Assembly (NCBI GenBank): GCA_019745565.1
Contig: JAIESW010000030.1
Span: 1 to 56,520 of the forward strand
Origin: Burkholderiales bacterium
GTDB taxonomy: Bacteria; Pseudomonadota; Gammaproteobacteria; Burkholderiales; Ga0077523
Direction: 5' to 3'
DNA: 56,520 nt
Shown piece after piece: positions 42,874 through 52,072 of the stretch. A program made the translations under genes and the position numbers. Position 1 is the first letter of the stretch; each line of letters begins with the position of its first letter. The notes under the pieces were generated by a model. It did no database searches, had not been told where the DNA came from, and was given only the letters and a program-made list of their open reading frames with translations.

Positions 42874-43041
42874 GGGGGGTTGATTCTCCTGTGGAGGCAG
42901 ACCGCGAGACGGAGTCGTCGTCCTCTGCCGGGACCCGCCGGTCGGAGTTGGGCGGTCGCTGGGTAGCGTCGGCGAGTGTACAGGAGGAGCCCTGATTCAC
43001 AAAGATTTTTCTGGGAACGCCCGGGGCTCCCCCGGTCCGGC

Positions 43042-43815
43042 TCAGGCGACCGATTCGCGGTAGGCGTGCCAGGTGGCGTGCCCGATCAGGGGAACCGTGA
43101 TCGCGAGCCCCACGAAGTAGGCGAAAAACCCCGCCGCCACCAGGACGACGATGATGGCCGCCCACAGCAGCATCGTCGCGAAGTTGCTCCGCAGGACCGA
43201 AAAGCTCGCGATCATGGCCGTGATCGTGTCCATGTCCTTGCGGTCGAGCAGCATGGGGATCGAGACGACCCCGGTCGCGAACACCAGCAGGGCAAAGCCC
43301 CCGCCCGCCGCCGCGTAGGCGCCCATGAAGATCCATCCGTCCACGGTGCTCGCCAGCTCCGCCAGGACCCCGTGTTCCAGCGGCGCCCCGCTGGAGAAGA
43401 AGAGCGCCACGACCACGACCGAGACGCGGATCCAGACCGCCAGCAGGAGCGCCAGGATGAGGGCATAGAACCCCAGGGCCGGCGCATTGGCCTGCCAGGC
43501 CGTCAGGGTCGCGGCCAGCTGCTGCGCCTCGCCCCGCTCGCGCCGGCGGCTCAGGTCGTACAACCCGACCGAGAGGAACGGAGCGACCAGCAGGAACCCC
43601 GTGACCAGCGCCAGCTCGATCGCCGCCGAGGTGATGAACGTCATGAGCGCGGCGCCCATCAGGGCGAACACGCCCCCATAGAACAGACTTGCGCCGGGCG
43701 CGGCTCGCATATCGGCGATGCCGAGCGCCAGCCAGCGCCAAGGGGCGCCCGGCGCGACGACACGCGCCTCCGGAAACGGTGATTCGCCCGGTGAGTGATC
43801 CACCTGCCCGGCCAT
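43042..43815 (-). CDS. DUF2189 integral membrane protein
   Basis: The 257-residue protein has about six membrane helices and the DUF2189 start 'APWRWLALGIADMRAAPGAS' and 'FYGGVFALMGAALM', then 'LVAPFLSVGLYDLSRRRERG' and 'DRKDMDTITAMIASFSVLRS'. The family is common in proteobacteria and sometimes lies beside cytochrome oxidase genes; its function is unknown. Nothing in the local context adds to that. Confidence 0.88.
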   Translation of the reverse strand: MAGQVDHSPGESPFPEARVVAPGAPWRWLALGIADMRAAPGASLFYGGVFALMGAALMTFITSAAIELALVTGFLLVAPFLSVGLYDLSRRRERGEAQQLAATLTAWQANAPALGFYALILALLLAVWIRVSVVVVALFFSSGAPLEHGVLAELASTVDGWIFMGAYAAAGGGFALLVFATGVVSIPMLLDRKDMDTITAMIASFSVLRSNFATMLLWAAIIVVLVAAGFFAYFVGLAITVPLIGHATWHAYRESVA

Positions 43816-43857
43816 GCCTCCCCTCCCCCCGATGGCCGTCGTTGCCGCGGCCTTGGA

Positions 43858-44217
43858 CTACCGTGGCGCAAGCTCCCAGCGGCCGTATGGGGCGCGGCAG
43901 TAATCCAGCTCGCTGTCACCCGAACGCCCTCGTGCCTGCGTCTCCACCCGCAGTTTGCGGCATTCCCGGCCATCCTTCGAGTACCCACCCAGGCGGGTGA
44001 CGGTGCCCTTGGCGCCGCTCGCCTTGTTTTCCCACGAGTGGGGCTCGCCTTTCGGGAGCTCGAGCGTCTCCTCGATGGTCTCGAGCAGGATCGTGACATC
44101 GTCGTCCCGCAACTCCGCGAGCACGGAATCCCTCATGAAGCTCGTGTTGGCGGCGTAGCCCTGGCCGGCGGTCAGCAGGCCGGCAAGGACGATGGTCGAG
44201 ATCGTGGCGGTTCGCAT
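43858..44217 (-). CDS. Small periplasmic protein resembling the RT0821/Lpp0805 surface antigens
   Basis: The 119-residue protein has a signal peptide (MRTATISTIVLAGLLTAGQG to about YAA). Its C-terminal half has the pattern 'PHSWENKASGAKGTVTRLGG' followed by 'GRECRKLRVETQARG' and 'LDYCRAPYGRWEL'. The Trp-x-Asn, Gly-x-Val and two spaced Cys match the end domain of RT0821/Lpp0805 surface proteins. It lacks the glycine-zipper segment those antigens usually have. Periplasmic or surface location is likely; the function is unknown. Confidence 0.65.
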   Translation of the reverse strand: MRTATISTIVLAGLLTAGQGYAANTSFMRDSVLAELRDDDVTILLETIEETLELPKGEPHSWENKASGAKGTVTRLGGYSKDGRECRKLRVETQARGRSGDSELDYCRAPYGRWELAPR

Positions 44218-44253
44218 CTGTGTTCTCCTCGGTTCATCGGCTGGCAGCGCGGA

Positions 44254-46146
44254 TCAGACCGACGCACGCGCCTCCAACGCCTCCCAGCGTTCATAGGCGG
44301 CGGCCAGTTCCTGCTCGATCGCAGCGAATCGCGTGCGGGTCGCCTTCGCCCGCTCGCCATCGCGATACATCTCGGGGTCGGCCAGCAGCGTCGTCAGGGT
44401 GCGCTGTTCCGCCTCGAGCTGCTCGATGCGTGCGGGCAAGGCTTCGAGTTCCTTCGTTTCCTTGAAGCCCAAGCCCGATTTCGCTTCCCTCGCACGGGTC
44501 GGACGCTCGGCCTTGGCTCGCGCAGGTTGCGCTTCGGCAGAGGCCGAAGGGCGTTGCCGCAGCCAATCGTCGTAGCCGCCGACGTATTCCTTCACCCTGC
44601 CCTCGCCTTCAAAGGCGATCACCTGGGTCACGACGTTGTCGAGGAAAGCCCGGTCATGGCTCACCAGCACCACCGTGCCGGCGTAGTCGTCGATCAGCGC
44701 TTCGAGCAGTTCGAGGGTCTCGACGTCCAGATCGTTGGTCGGTTCGTCGAGCACCAGCAGATTCGCCGGCCGCGCGAACAGTCGCGCGAGCAGCAGGCGA
44801 TTGCGCTCGCCGCCGCTGAGGCTCTTCACTGGCGACCGGGCCCGCTCGGGCGAGAACAGGAAGTCGCCCAGGTAGCTCATCACGTGCTTGCGCTCGCCGC
44901 CGATGTCGATCCAGTCCGAACCGGGGCTGATGACGTCGGCGACCGACGCTTCAGGATCGAGCTGCTCGCGGAACTGGTCGAAGTAGGCCACTTCCAGCTT
45001 CGTGCCGAGACGCACCTTGCCTCGGTCCGGCTGGAGCTCGCCCAGCATCAGCTTGATGAACGTGCTCTTGCCCGCGCCGTTCGGCCCCACGAGCCCGACG
45101 CGGTCACCGCGCTGGATGCGGCCGGAGAATCCGTCGACGACCTTGCGCGTACCGAAGGCCTTCGACACGTCCTCGAATTCCGCGACCAGTTTGCCGGAGC
45201 GTTCGCCCTCGGCGATGGTGAGATTCACCTTGCCGAGCTGATCGCGCCGCCGCACACGCTCGTCGCGCAACCGTTCGAGCCGCCGCACGCGCCCTTCGTT
45301 GCGGGTGCGCCGTGCTTCGATCCCCTTGCGGATCCAGACCTCTTCCTGCGCCAGCACCTTGTCGAACTTGGCGTTCACCACGGCCTCGGCCGCCAGCATC
45401 TCGTCCTTGCGCCGCCGGTACTCGGAGTAATTGCCCTCGAAGACCGCGAGGCGGCCGCGATCCAGTTCGACGATGCGCTTCGTGACGCGATCGAGGAATC
45501 GGCGATCGTGGGTCACCACCATCAGCGCACCGGCGAAAGAATCGAGCGCCTCTTCCAGCCATTGGATCGAATCGATGTCGAGATGGTTGGTCGGCTCGTC
45601 GAGCAGCAACAGGTCCGGCTCCGATACCAAGGCTCGCGCGAGCGCCACGCGCTTGCGCAGGCCGCCCGACAGAGTCCCGACCGCGGTCTCCGCATCGAGG
45701 CCGAGCCGCGACAGCGTCGCGTCGACCCGCGACTTCGCACGCCATCCGTCGCCGGCCTCGAGAGCCGTCTGCAGTTCTGCCAAGTGCGCGAGCGCGGCAT
45801 CGGTGTCCACGCCGGCGTCGCCCAGATGAGCGGCGGTGTGGTGGTAGTCGACGATCGCGTCGCGCACTGGCCCCAGTCCGTCGGCGACCGCCTCGAACAC
45901 CGTCGCATCAGCCGCGAGCGCCGGTTCCTGCAGGACACGCGCAACCTTGAGCCCCGGGGCACGCCAGACCGTCCCGTCGTCCGGCGCAAGATCGCCGGCG
46001 ACGATGGCAAGCAGCGTCGACTTGCCCGTGCCGTTGCGCCCGATGAGCCCGACCCGATCGCCACCGTCGATGACGAGACCAGCCAGGTCGAGCAGAGCGA
46101 CGTGGCCGTAGGCGTGACTGACGGCTTCGAACGTGAGGAGCGGCAT
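44254..46146 (-). CDS. uup: ABC-F family ATPase (Uup-like)
   Basis: The 630-residue soluble protein has two ABC ATPase domains: Walker A 'GLIGRNGTGKSTLLAIVAG' and 'GLVGPNGAGKSTFIKLMLGE', signatures 'GTLSGGLRKRVALARAL' and 'KSLSGGERNRLLLARLF', and Walker B 'LLLLDEPTNHLDI' and 'LLVLDEPTNDLDVETL'. An inter-domain linker and a charged C-terminal coiled coil ('LPARIEQLEAEQRTLTTLLA') are typical of Uup. There are no membrane segments. ABC-F proteins act on ribosomes; Uup also affects transposon excision and DNA branch structures. Confidence 0.93.
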   Translation of the reverse strand: MPLLTFEAVSHAYGHVALLDLAGLVIDGGDRVGLIGRNGTGKSTLLAIVAGDLAPDDGTVWRAPGLKVARVLQEPALAADATVFEAVADGLGPVRDAIVDYHHTAAHLGDAGVDTDAALAHLAELQTALEAGDGWRAKSRVDATLSRLGLDAETAVGTLSGGLRKRVALARALVSEPDLLLLDEPTNHLDIDSIQWLEEALDSFAGALMVVTHDRRFLDRVTKRIVELDRGRLAVFEGNYSEYRRRKDEMLAAEAVVNAKFDKVLAQEEVWIRKGIEARRTRNEGRVRRLERLRDERVRRRDQLGKVNLTIAEGERSGKLVAEFEDVSKAFGTRKVVDGFSGRIQRGDRVGLVGPNGAGKSTFIKLMLGELQPDRGKVRLGTKLEVAYFDQFREQLDPEASVADVISPGSDWIDIGGERKHVMSYLGDFLFSPERARSPVKSLSGGERNRLLLARLFARPANLLVLDEPTNDLDVETLELLEALIDDYAGTVVLVSHDRAFLDNVVTQVIAFEGEGRVKEYVGGYDDWLRQRPSASAEAQPARAKAERPTRAREAKSGLGFKETKELEALPARIEQLEAEQRTLTTLLADPEMYRDGERAKATRTRFAAIEQELAAAYERWEALEARASV

Positions 46147-46218
46147 TGCGGCGGGCAGCGGTTGCGAGGGCGGTATGCTACCCGAGGCCGTGACTCACCT
46201 CTCTGTTGGATGTCGGCT

Positions 46219-46400
46219 GCCCCCATCTCAGCGAGATCACTCCCTCCCCCAGCTTCGCTGGGGGAGGGTTGGGGTGGGGGCAGCGTGCTCGACAGGTACG
46301 CTTCTCGCCAATGCAGCGCACCGATCGCCCCCATCCCAACCTTCCCCCACCTCCGGTGGGGGAAGGGGCGCACGTCCCTCTCCTTCCGGGAGAGGTAGAG
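46219..46400. repeat. Palindromic repeats upstream of the ABC-F gene and tRNA-Arg(CCT)
   Basis: The cluster contains CTCCCCCAGCTTCGCTGGGGGAG with 'GGTTGGGGTGGGGGC', then 'CCCCCATCCCAACC' with CTTCCCCCACCTCCGGTGG, and a short CTCTCCTTCCGGGAGAG hairpin. It occupies the divergent space between the ABC-F gene and a tRNA gene. Confidence 0.8.
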
Positions 46401-46476
46401 GGCGAAAGAAAACCGGCACTGCCTTCATTCCCTCGCGAGGAATCCAAGGCCCTTTCGATTAGAATTCCGCCCGCAC

Positions 46477-46552
46477 GCCCCGGTAGCTCAGTGGATAGAG
46501 CAGCCCCCTCCTAAGGGGCAGGTCGCACGTTCGATTCGTGTTCGGGGCGCCA
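46477..46552 (+). tRNA. tRNA-Arg(CCT)
   Basis: The 76-nt gene has acceptor stem GCCCCGG/TCGGGGC, D-arm GCTCAGTGGATAGAGC, anticodon stem GCCCC/GGGGC with loop CTCCTAA (anticodon CCT, reading AGG), T-arm around TTCGATT and encoded CCA. The 189 bp that follow, up to the dnaE2 stop, hold nothing I can identify. Confidence 0.93.
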
Positions 46553-46741
46553 GATAATGCACTCAACTGGGTGCACGAAAGATGCGTCAAGGTGCAGTGG
46601 TAATTCACTGACGCAGTCGAGAAGCAGCCTTTCCACGCACTCAATTGCGCGCAACGTGATGCGCCCTGAGTGCACCTGAATACTGCTCTCAAGCGATGAC
46701 TGGCGCGAAATTCGTGGAGCAGGTCCGGACAGCTTGCTCGC

Positions 46742-49700
46742 TCAATGAAAATCCCGGCTCTCCGCCCGCAAGGTGCCGATGAGATGGGACCAGTCTTCCA
46801 ACCGGTCCGCGATCAGATGCTGCACACCGCTCTGCCGCTGCCACTGGCCGTGCACCGCCATCAGGCGTGAGCGCAGCAGCGGAATCCGGAATCGCTCGCG
46901 CACGTGGCGCCACACGATGACGTTGATGGTGCCGTCCTCGTCTTCGAGCGAGACGAAAATGGTCCCCTTGGCGGTACCCGGCTGTTGCCGCACGGTGACG
47001 ATGCCGCAGGTACGCGTATGCCGCCCACCCGGCAGCTCCCGCAACTGAGCAGACGAGAGCATGCGGCGTTTGTTCAACTCCGGACGCAGCAACGCCATGG
47101 GATGACGCCGCAGGCTGAGACCCAGCACCGCGTGATCGACCAGGATCTCTTCCGCCTCGGACGCTTCCGGCAGCAGCAGTTGCTGTTCATGGATCGGCGC
47201 ATCGGCCAATAGCGCCGTCGTCGGCCGCAGCGCGGCTGCCTCCCACAACTGCTGCCGGCGATGGCCCGCGAGGCTTGCGAGGGCGTCGGCCGCGGCCAGC
47301 CGCTTCATGTCGCCCACCGTGAGCGCGGCCCGCTGCGCCAGGTCGGCCACGTTCTCGAACGGTCGTTCGTACCGGGCGGCGACGATGCGCGCCATCGCCA
47401 CCTTCGACAATCCGGAAATCGTCTCAAGCCCCAGCCGCACCGCCGGCGCCCGCGGCACATATTCGAGTGCGGCCTGCACGTCGCTGTGTGAGACGTCGAC
47501 CGGTCGCACTTCCACTTTGTGGCGCCGCGCGTCCTGCACGAGCTGGCTGGGGGAATAGAACCCCATGGGCTGCGAGTTGAGCAGTGCCGCGAGAAACGCC
47601 GCGGGCTCATGACGCTTGAGCCATGAACTCACGTAGGCGAGCAACGCGAAGCTGTACGCGTGGCTTTCCGGAAAACCGTATTCGCCGAAGCCTTCGATCT
47701 GCCGGAAGATCGCTTCGGCGAACTCGGGGTCGTAACCGTTCTTCTTCATGCGACCCACGAGTTTGTCGTGGAACGGTCCCAGACCGCCCTTGCGCTTCCA
47801 GGCTGCCATCGCGCGCCGCAGTTGATCGGCCTCACCCGGCGTGAAATCGGCCGCGATCATGGCGATCTGCATCACCTGCTCCTGGAAGATCGGGATGCCC
47901 AGGGTCCGTGCCAGAGCAGGCTTCAGTTCGTCCTTCAGATCGTGGACAGGCTCGCCCTTGCGCCGGCATTCGAGATAGGGATGCACCATGCCGCCCTGGA
48001 TCGGTCCGGGCCGCACGATCGCCACTTCGACGACCAGGTCGTAGAACACGCGGGGCTGCAGCCGCGGCAGCATCGACTGCTGCGCACGACTCTCGATCTG
48101 GAACACGCCGACCGTGTCGGCTGCGCAGATCATGTCGTAGGTTTCCCGATCGTCCTGCGGGATGTCCTGCATGGTGTGGCGCCAGCCGTAGCGCTGACTC
48201 ATGAACTCGAGCGCTCGACGGATGGCGCTCAGCATGCCGAGCGCCAGCACGTCCACCTTGATGAGGCCCAGGGTGTCGAGATCGTCCTTGTCCCACTGGA
48301 TCACGGTGCGATCAACCATGGCGGCGTTCTCGATGGGCACGATGCGGCTCACCGGCCCGCGCGAGATCACGAAACCGCCGGTGTGCTGGCTCAGATGCCG
48401 CGGGAAATCCAGCAACTGCAGCGTGAGCGAGAGCCATTGCTGCGCCCCCAGGTCCTGCGGATCCAGCCCCGCTTCCCGCAGCCGCGCCTCGATCGCCTGA
48501 CGCGCATCCCACCATTGGTGGTTCTTCGCGACACGATCCACGGTCTGCAGATCGAAACCGAGCGCCTTGCCCACATCGCGGATGGCGCTGCGCATGCGAT
48601 AGCAGATGACCGTCGCTGCGAGCGCGGTACGGTCGCGACCGTACTTGTCGTAGAGGTATTGGATCACTTCCTCGCGTCGCTCGTGCTCGAAATCCACGTC
48701 GATGTCGGGCGGCTCGTTGCGTTCCTTCGAGAGAAAGCGCCCGAACAGCAAGGTGGTCTTCTCCGGGCTCACTTCGGTGATGCCCAGGCAATAGCACACG
48801 GTGGAGTTGGCGGCAGAGCCGCGCCCTTGGCAGAGGATTTCCCGGCTACGAGCGTAAGTCACGATGTCGTGCACCGTGAGGAAGAACTTCTCGTACTCGA
48901 GCTCGCCGATCAACTTCAGTTCTTCCTCGATCTGCTTGTGCACCTTCTCCGAAATACCTCCGGGGAAACGCCGCTTCGCCCCTTCGTAGGTCAGGTGGCG
49001 CAGATGGGATTGCGGCGTCTGCCCGGCCGGCACCACTTCCTGCGGATATTCGTAGCGCAGTTCGTCCAGCGAGAAATCGCAGCGGGCTGCGATGTCGAGC
49101 GTGGCCCGCAACAGATCGGGCGGATAAAGCCGGCCCAGCCGCAGCCGCGAGCGCAGATGCCGCTCGGCATTCGGGTACAGCGCTACGCCGCACTCGGTGA
49201 GCGGTTTGCCGACGCGGATGGCGGTCAGCACATCCTGGAGCTTCCTGCGGGAGCGCAGATGCATGTGAACGTCACCTGCCGCCACCAGAGGCAGTCCGCT
49301 GCATTCCCCGAGATCGCGCATGTGTTGCAGCCAGACCTTGTCGTCGACGGCGTGCAGCAGTTCCACGGCGATCCACGCGCGACCGGGGAAAGCCGAGCGC
49401 AACCATCGCCCTTGCGACGACAGCGCATCGAACTCCGCCGCGCGATCCGGCACCCATAGCAACAGACAATCGTCCAATGCCGAAGGCTCGATGTCTCCGA
49501 TCCGCAGACGATAGCTGCCCTTCGGTGATGCGCGGCGCAACCGGGTGATGAACTCGCTGAGATTGCCGTAACCCTCGCGATCGCAGGCCAGCACGACCAG
49601 CCGGAACGGCGGCTCGGCCTCTACGGCGAACTCGGCTCCGATCAGCAGGGGCAGTCCCTTCTCCTTCGCTACCCGATGCGCGCGCACCACGCCGGCCAGC

Positions 49701-49843
49701 GAACATTCGTCGGTGATGGCGAGCGCGCGATAGCCGAGCTTCAGTGCCCGTTCGACCAGTTCCCCGGGATGCGACGCTCCGCGCAGGAAACTGAAATTGC
49801 TGAGGCAGTGCAGCTCGGCATATTCCGGCAGCACGGAGTTCAT
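46742..49843 (-). CDS. dnaE2: Error-prone DNA polymerase DnaE2 (ImuC)
   Basis: The 1,033-residue C-family polymerase starts at ATG 49843 (MNSVLPEYAELHCLSNFSFL, the PHP domain start), overlapping the imuB stop by ATGA. It contains 'DECSLAGVVRAHRVAKEKGL', the polymerase catalytic motif PPDIDVDFEHERREE, 'LGIPIFQEQVMQIAMIAADF' and a C-terminal OB domain ('RTCGIVTVRQQPGTAKGTIF'). With ImuA and ImuB it forms the mutasome that copies past DNA damage. The length is standard. The frame is open another 21 codons upstream but overlaps imuB there. Confidence 0.96.
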   Translation of the reverse strand: MNSVLPEYAELHCLSNFSFLRGASHPGELVERALKLGYRALAITDECSLAGVVRAHRVAKEKGLPLLIGAEFAVEAEPPFRLVVLACDREGYGNLSEFITRLRRASPKGSYRLRIGDIEPSALDDCLLLWVPDRAAEFDALSSQGRWLRSAFPGRAWIAVELLHAVDDKVWLQHMRDLGECSGLPLVAAGDVHMHLRSRRKLQDVLTAIRVGKPLTECGVALYPNAERHLRSRLRLGRLYPPDLLRATLDIAARCDFSLDELRYEYPQEVVPAGQTPQSHLRHLTYEGAKRRFPGGISEKVHKQIEEELKLIGELEYEKFFLTVHDIVTYARSREILCQGRGSAANSTVCYCLGITEVSPEKTTLLFGRFLSKERNEPPDIDVDFEHERREEVIQYLYDKYGRDRTALAATVICYRMRSAIRDVGKALGFDLQTVDRVAKNHQWWDARQAIEARLREAGLDPQDLGAQQWLSLTLQLLDFPRHLSQHTGGFVISRGPVSRIVPIENAAMVDRTVIQWDKDDLDTLGLIKVDVLALGMLSAIRRALEFMSQRYGWRHTMQDIPQDDRETYDMICAADTVGVFQIESRAQQSMLPRLQPRVFYDLVVEVAIVRPGPIQGGMVHPYLECRRKGEPVHDLKDELKPALARTLGIPIFQEQVMQIAMIAADFTPGEADQLRRAMAAWKRKGGLGPFHDKLVGRMKKNGYDPEFAEAIFRQIEGFGEYGFPESHAYSFALLAYVSSWLKRHEPAAFLAALLNSQPMGFYSPSQLVQDARRHKVEVRPVDVSHSDVQAALEYVPRAPAVRLGLETISGLSKVAMARIVAARYERPFENVADLAQRAALTVGDMKRLAAADALASLAGHRRQQLWEAAALRPTTALLADAPIHEQQLLLPEASEAEEILVDHAVLGLSLRRHPMALLRPELNKRRMLSSAQLRELPGGRHTRTCGIVTVRQQPGTAKGTIFVSLEDEDGTINVIVWRHVRERFRIPLLRSRLMAVHGQWQRQSGVQHLIADRLEDWSHLIGTLRAESRDFH

Positions 49844-51165
49844 GCGAACACTCCGTGCAGGAACCAGTTGTCGCCCTGCCTCACGACGCGATGCCGATAG
49901 ATCCACAACAGACCCGCCTGGGGACTCAGGGCCACGTAGTAATCACGGGTCAGGTCGCCGATGACCCTGCCGTCGAGTTCGCGCTGATCCCACCAGCCGC
50001 CTTCCATGCGATGGGGTCCGGTCAGGAGTTCCAGCACGCCTCCATACACGGGCTTCTCCTGATGCACGGCGAGCGGCAGCGGCTCCGGCAGGATCCACGA
50101 TGGCTGCGGCAACACCGGCACTCCCGTCGTCGCCGTTGTGGATGGCTGAAACGCGGTGGCGGGATGCCAGATCTGCATCGCCTCGAGACGATGGTCCGCC
50201 ACGAGTTGCGGACGACGCACGTGTTCCGGACCAAGCCGCGCCGACAGCCGCTCCAGCAACCGATGCAGCGGTTCGCGTTGCAGCGAGGCCTCGAGCAGCA
50301 GCGATGCATTGCCGGCCGTCAGCGATTCGGGCTCCGGCGCGCACAGGACGAGATCGCTCACCGGTGCCTTCAAGCCCGTGCGGTTCAATCGTTCGTGCAG
50401 CAGTCGTCCCAGATATTCGACATCGCGGGTCGCTTCCGCCGTATGAATCGTCAGTTCGCCGCCAGGTCCTGCCGCACGCGCGCGTTGACCGTCGTGATGC
50501 CAATGCAGCGTGAAATGCCGTATCCCTGCGTGCCGCGCCGCCAGCCAGCCGGCCATCTGGGTGAGCAGATGTCGCGCGCCCTGCATCAATGCAGCCACGG
50601 ATTCGGTGCGGCCGGGCAATTCGAGCCGCGCGTCGAATCTTTCCGGCAGTTCCAGCCAGAGATGGCATTCGGTCTCTTCACCATAGGCTTGATCGAGCGC
50701 TTTCAAGACCTCGGGCGCGCAGCGTCGACTCAACCCGGCACGGGGCAACCGCCGCACTTCGCCCAACGTGCGGCAGCCCAACCGGGCGAGCAGCGGCCGC
50801 TCGGCAGCGACCCGACTCATCGTCCGCAACGGCAAGGCATCGAGAAGATCCTGCAGAGGTCCCGCAAAGCCATTGCGCACACCACCGCGCGCCAGCGCCA
50901 GCGCGCCCATGCCGGTCGGTGCCCATGCCCGCGCAGCACAATCGAACGGTTCCGCTTCCTTCAGGATCCGCTTGCGCAGCGCCGCCTTGCCCCCGAACAG
51001 ACGCTCGCTGGCAGCGAGTTCCAGCAGCACGGCGTCTTCGCACAGCGTGACCCGCGGGGTGAACTGCAATGCCCACCAGCCGATCGCCTGCTGCTGCGAG
51101 CCGCCCGGCGCGTCAGTCGAGACCAGCGACGACGACTTGGGAATCAGCGCCAACCAGTGAGCCAT
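49840..51165 (-). CDS. imuB: ImuB, inactive Y-family polymerase-like mutasome protein
   Basis: The 441-residue protein has the Y-family-like organisation of ImuB: 'WWALQFTPRVTLCEDAVLLE', 'LAASERLFGGKAALRKRI', 'LARLGCRTLGEVRRLPRAGL', and a C-terminal part ending 'LSPQAGLLWIYRHRVVRQGD' and 'NWFLHGVFA'. ImuB proteins lack the catalytic acidic residues and instead bridge DnaE2, ImuA and the beta clamp. It overlaps imuA by 53 bp and dnaE2 by 4 bp. The middle of the SOS operon. Confidence 0.92.
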   Translation of the reverse strand: MAHWLALIPKSSSLVSTDAPGGSQQQAIGWWALQFTPRVTLCEDAVLLELAASERLFGGKAALRKRILKEAEPFDCAARAWAPTGMGALALARGGVRNGFAGPLQDLLDALPLRTMSRVAAERPLLARLGCRTLGEVRRLPRAGLSRRCAPEVLKALDQAYGEETECHLWLELPERFDARLELPGRTESVAALMQGARHLLTQMAGWLAARHAGIRHFTLHWHHDGQRARAAGPGGELTIHTAEATRDVEYLGRLLHERLNRTGLKAPVSDLVLCAPEPESLTAGNASLLLEASLQREPLHRLLERLSARLGPEHVRRPQLVADHRLEAMQIWHPATAFQPSTTATTGVPVLPQPSWILPEPLPLAVHQEKPVYGGVLELLTGPHRMEGGWWDQRELDGRVIGDLTRDYYVALSPQAGLLWIYRHRVVRQGDNWFLHGVFA

Positions 51166-51955
51166 GATGGAGGGCCGGAACGACGGGAGCAGATCGGACC
51201 ACGCGACGCGGCAGCACGCGCTCCAGTGCGGACGACAGCGCGGCCAGTTCCAGTTCGCTTTCGTGCTGAGGGCCGCGACGCTTCAGGATGCGCAACCGGA
51301 TGCCGCCTCCGGTCCCGGGTTGCACGAGCAGGCGCAGCGGTGCCGGCGAAGCCTCGGCCTGCACCAATGCCGGACGGAACAGGAACACCGGCCCGCTATG
51401 GCGTTGCGCACAGGACTGCAACCGGCGCAGTTGTTCCGGCCGGGCCTTCGGCAACCAGGCGAGCACGGCACCCTGCACGTTGGCCTTGATCGCCTCTTCC
51501 GCGATCCACAGGCGCCGGTCGGCGCCGTCGCTTTCGATCCATACGACGCGCTCGGGCAGCAGGCCGTACTGGCGCAATCCGGGCAGGTGCGGCGGCTGCG
51601 GCGGTCCGATCAGCAGGACCGTACCGCCTTCCGCGACGAGACGTCCCAACCCCGGCCCCACCATCCGCCATTCGCTCACACCCGCGTGGGGCTGCAGCAG
51701 TTCGGTCAGCGCACCGCAAGGCCAGCCGCCACCGGGCAGCTCGCGATCGAGCCCCGCGTGGCCCGTGGGTACGACCACCCCGCTCCGCTGCAGCAGTTCA
51801 CTGCCACGCCACACGGTCGAGGCCAGTTGCCAGGGCAAGGTCGCGAGTGCCGTCGCGGCAACGGGAACCGGAGGCGCGGCAGCGGGCGCGTCATCCGCCG
51901 GCGCTTGCGCATCCGACAGCGACAGCTGCCCCTGCCCCATCGAAAAGGCATTCAT
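51113..51955 (-). CDS. imuA: ImuA, RecA-like mutasome protein
   Basis: The 280-residue protein shows ImuA features: 'SGVVVPTGHAGLDRELPGGG', 'WPCGALTELLQPHAGVSEWR', 'VLLIGPPQPPHLPGLRQYGL', and 'AEEAIKANVQGAVLAWLP' with 'LRRLQSCAQRHSGPVFLFRP'. ImuA binds ImuB and RecA-type partners to recruit DnaE2. The Walker-type segment is weak, as usual for this family. It heads imuA-imuB-dnaE2, and a LexA box lies 18-33 bp before its start. A second Met five codons in is an alternative start. Confidence 0.9.
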   Translation of the reverse strand: MNAFSMGQGQLSLSDAQAPADDAPAAAPPVPVAATALATLPWQLASTVWRGSELLQRSGVVVPTGHAGLDRELPGGGWPCGALTELLQPHAGVSEWRMVGPGLGRLVAEGGTVLLIGPPQPPHLPGLRQYGLLPERVVWIESDGADRRLWIAEEAIKANVQGAVLAWLPKARPEQLRRLQSCAQRHSGPVFLFRPALVQAEASPAPLRLLVQPGTGGGIRLRILKRRGPQHESELELAALSSALERVLPRRVVRSAPVVPALHHGSLVGADSQVVVAGLD

Positions 51956-51972
51956 GGCACGGGAACCGAAGA

Positions 51973-51988
51973 CTGTTTTTAATTACAG
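51973..51988 (-). promoter_or_regulatory. LexA (SOS) box of the imuA-imuB-dnaE2 operon
   Basis: On the minus strand the site reads TACTGTAATTAAAAACAGTC, with the half-sites CTGT and ACAG exactly eight bases apart, as in the beta/gamma-proteobacterial LexA consensus. It ends 17 bp before the imuA ATG, so LexA bound here would block the promoter until DNA damage. Confidence 0.9.
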
Positions 51989-52072
51989 TACTCCGATCCC
52001 GGTGGGCCTGTCGAGCCCTCCCGCGGGTGCTCGCAGTCCTCGCTCAGCCCACCCGGCAATCCGCCGGCGGCG

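Noticed and set aside
43795..46398. An 867-codon plus-strand open frame over the ABC-F gene
   Set aside because: It is antisense to the ABC-F ATPase, whose Walker and signature motifs are intact. It is a GC-skew artefact.
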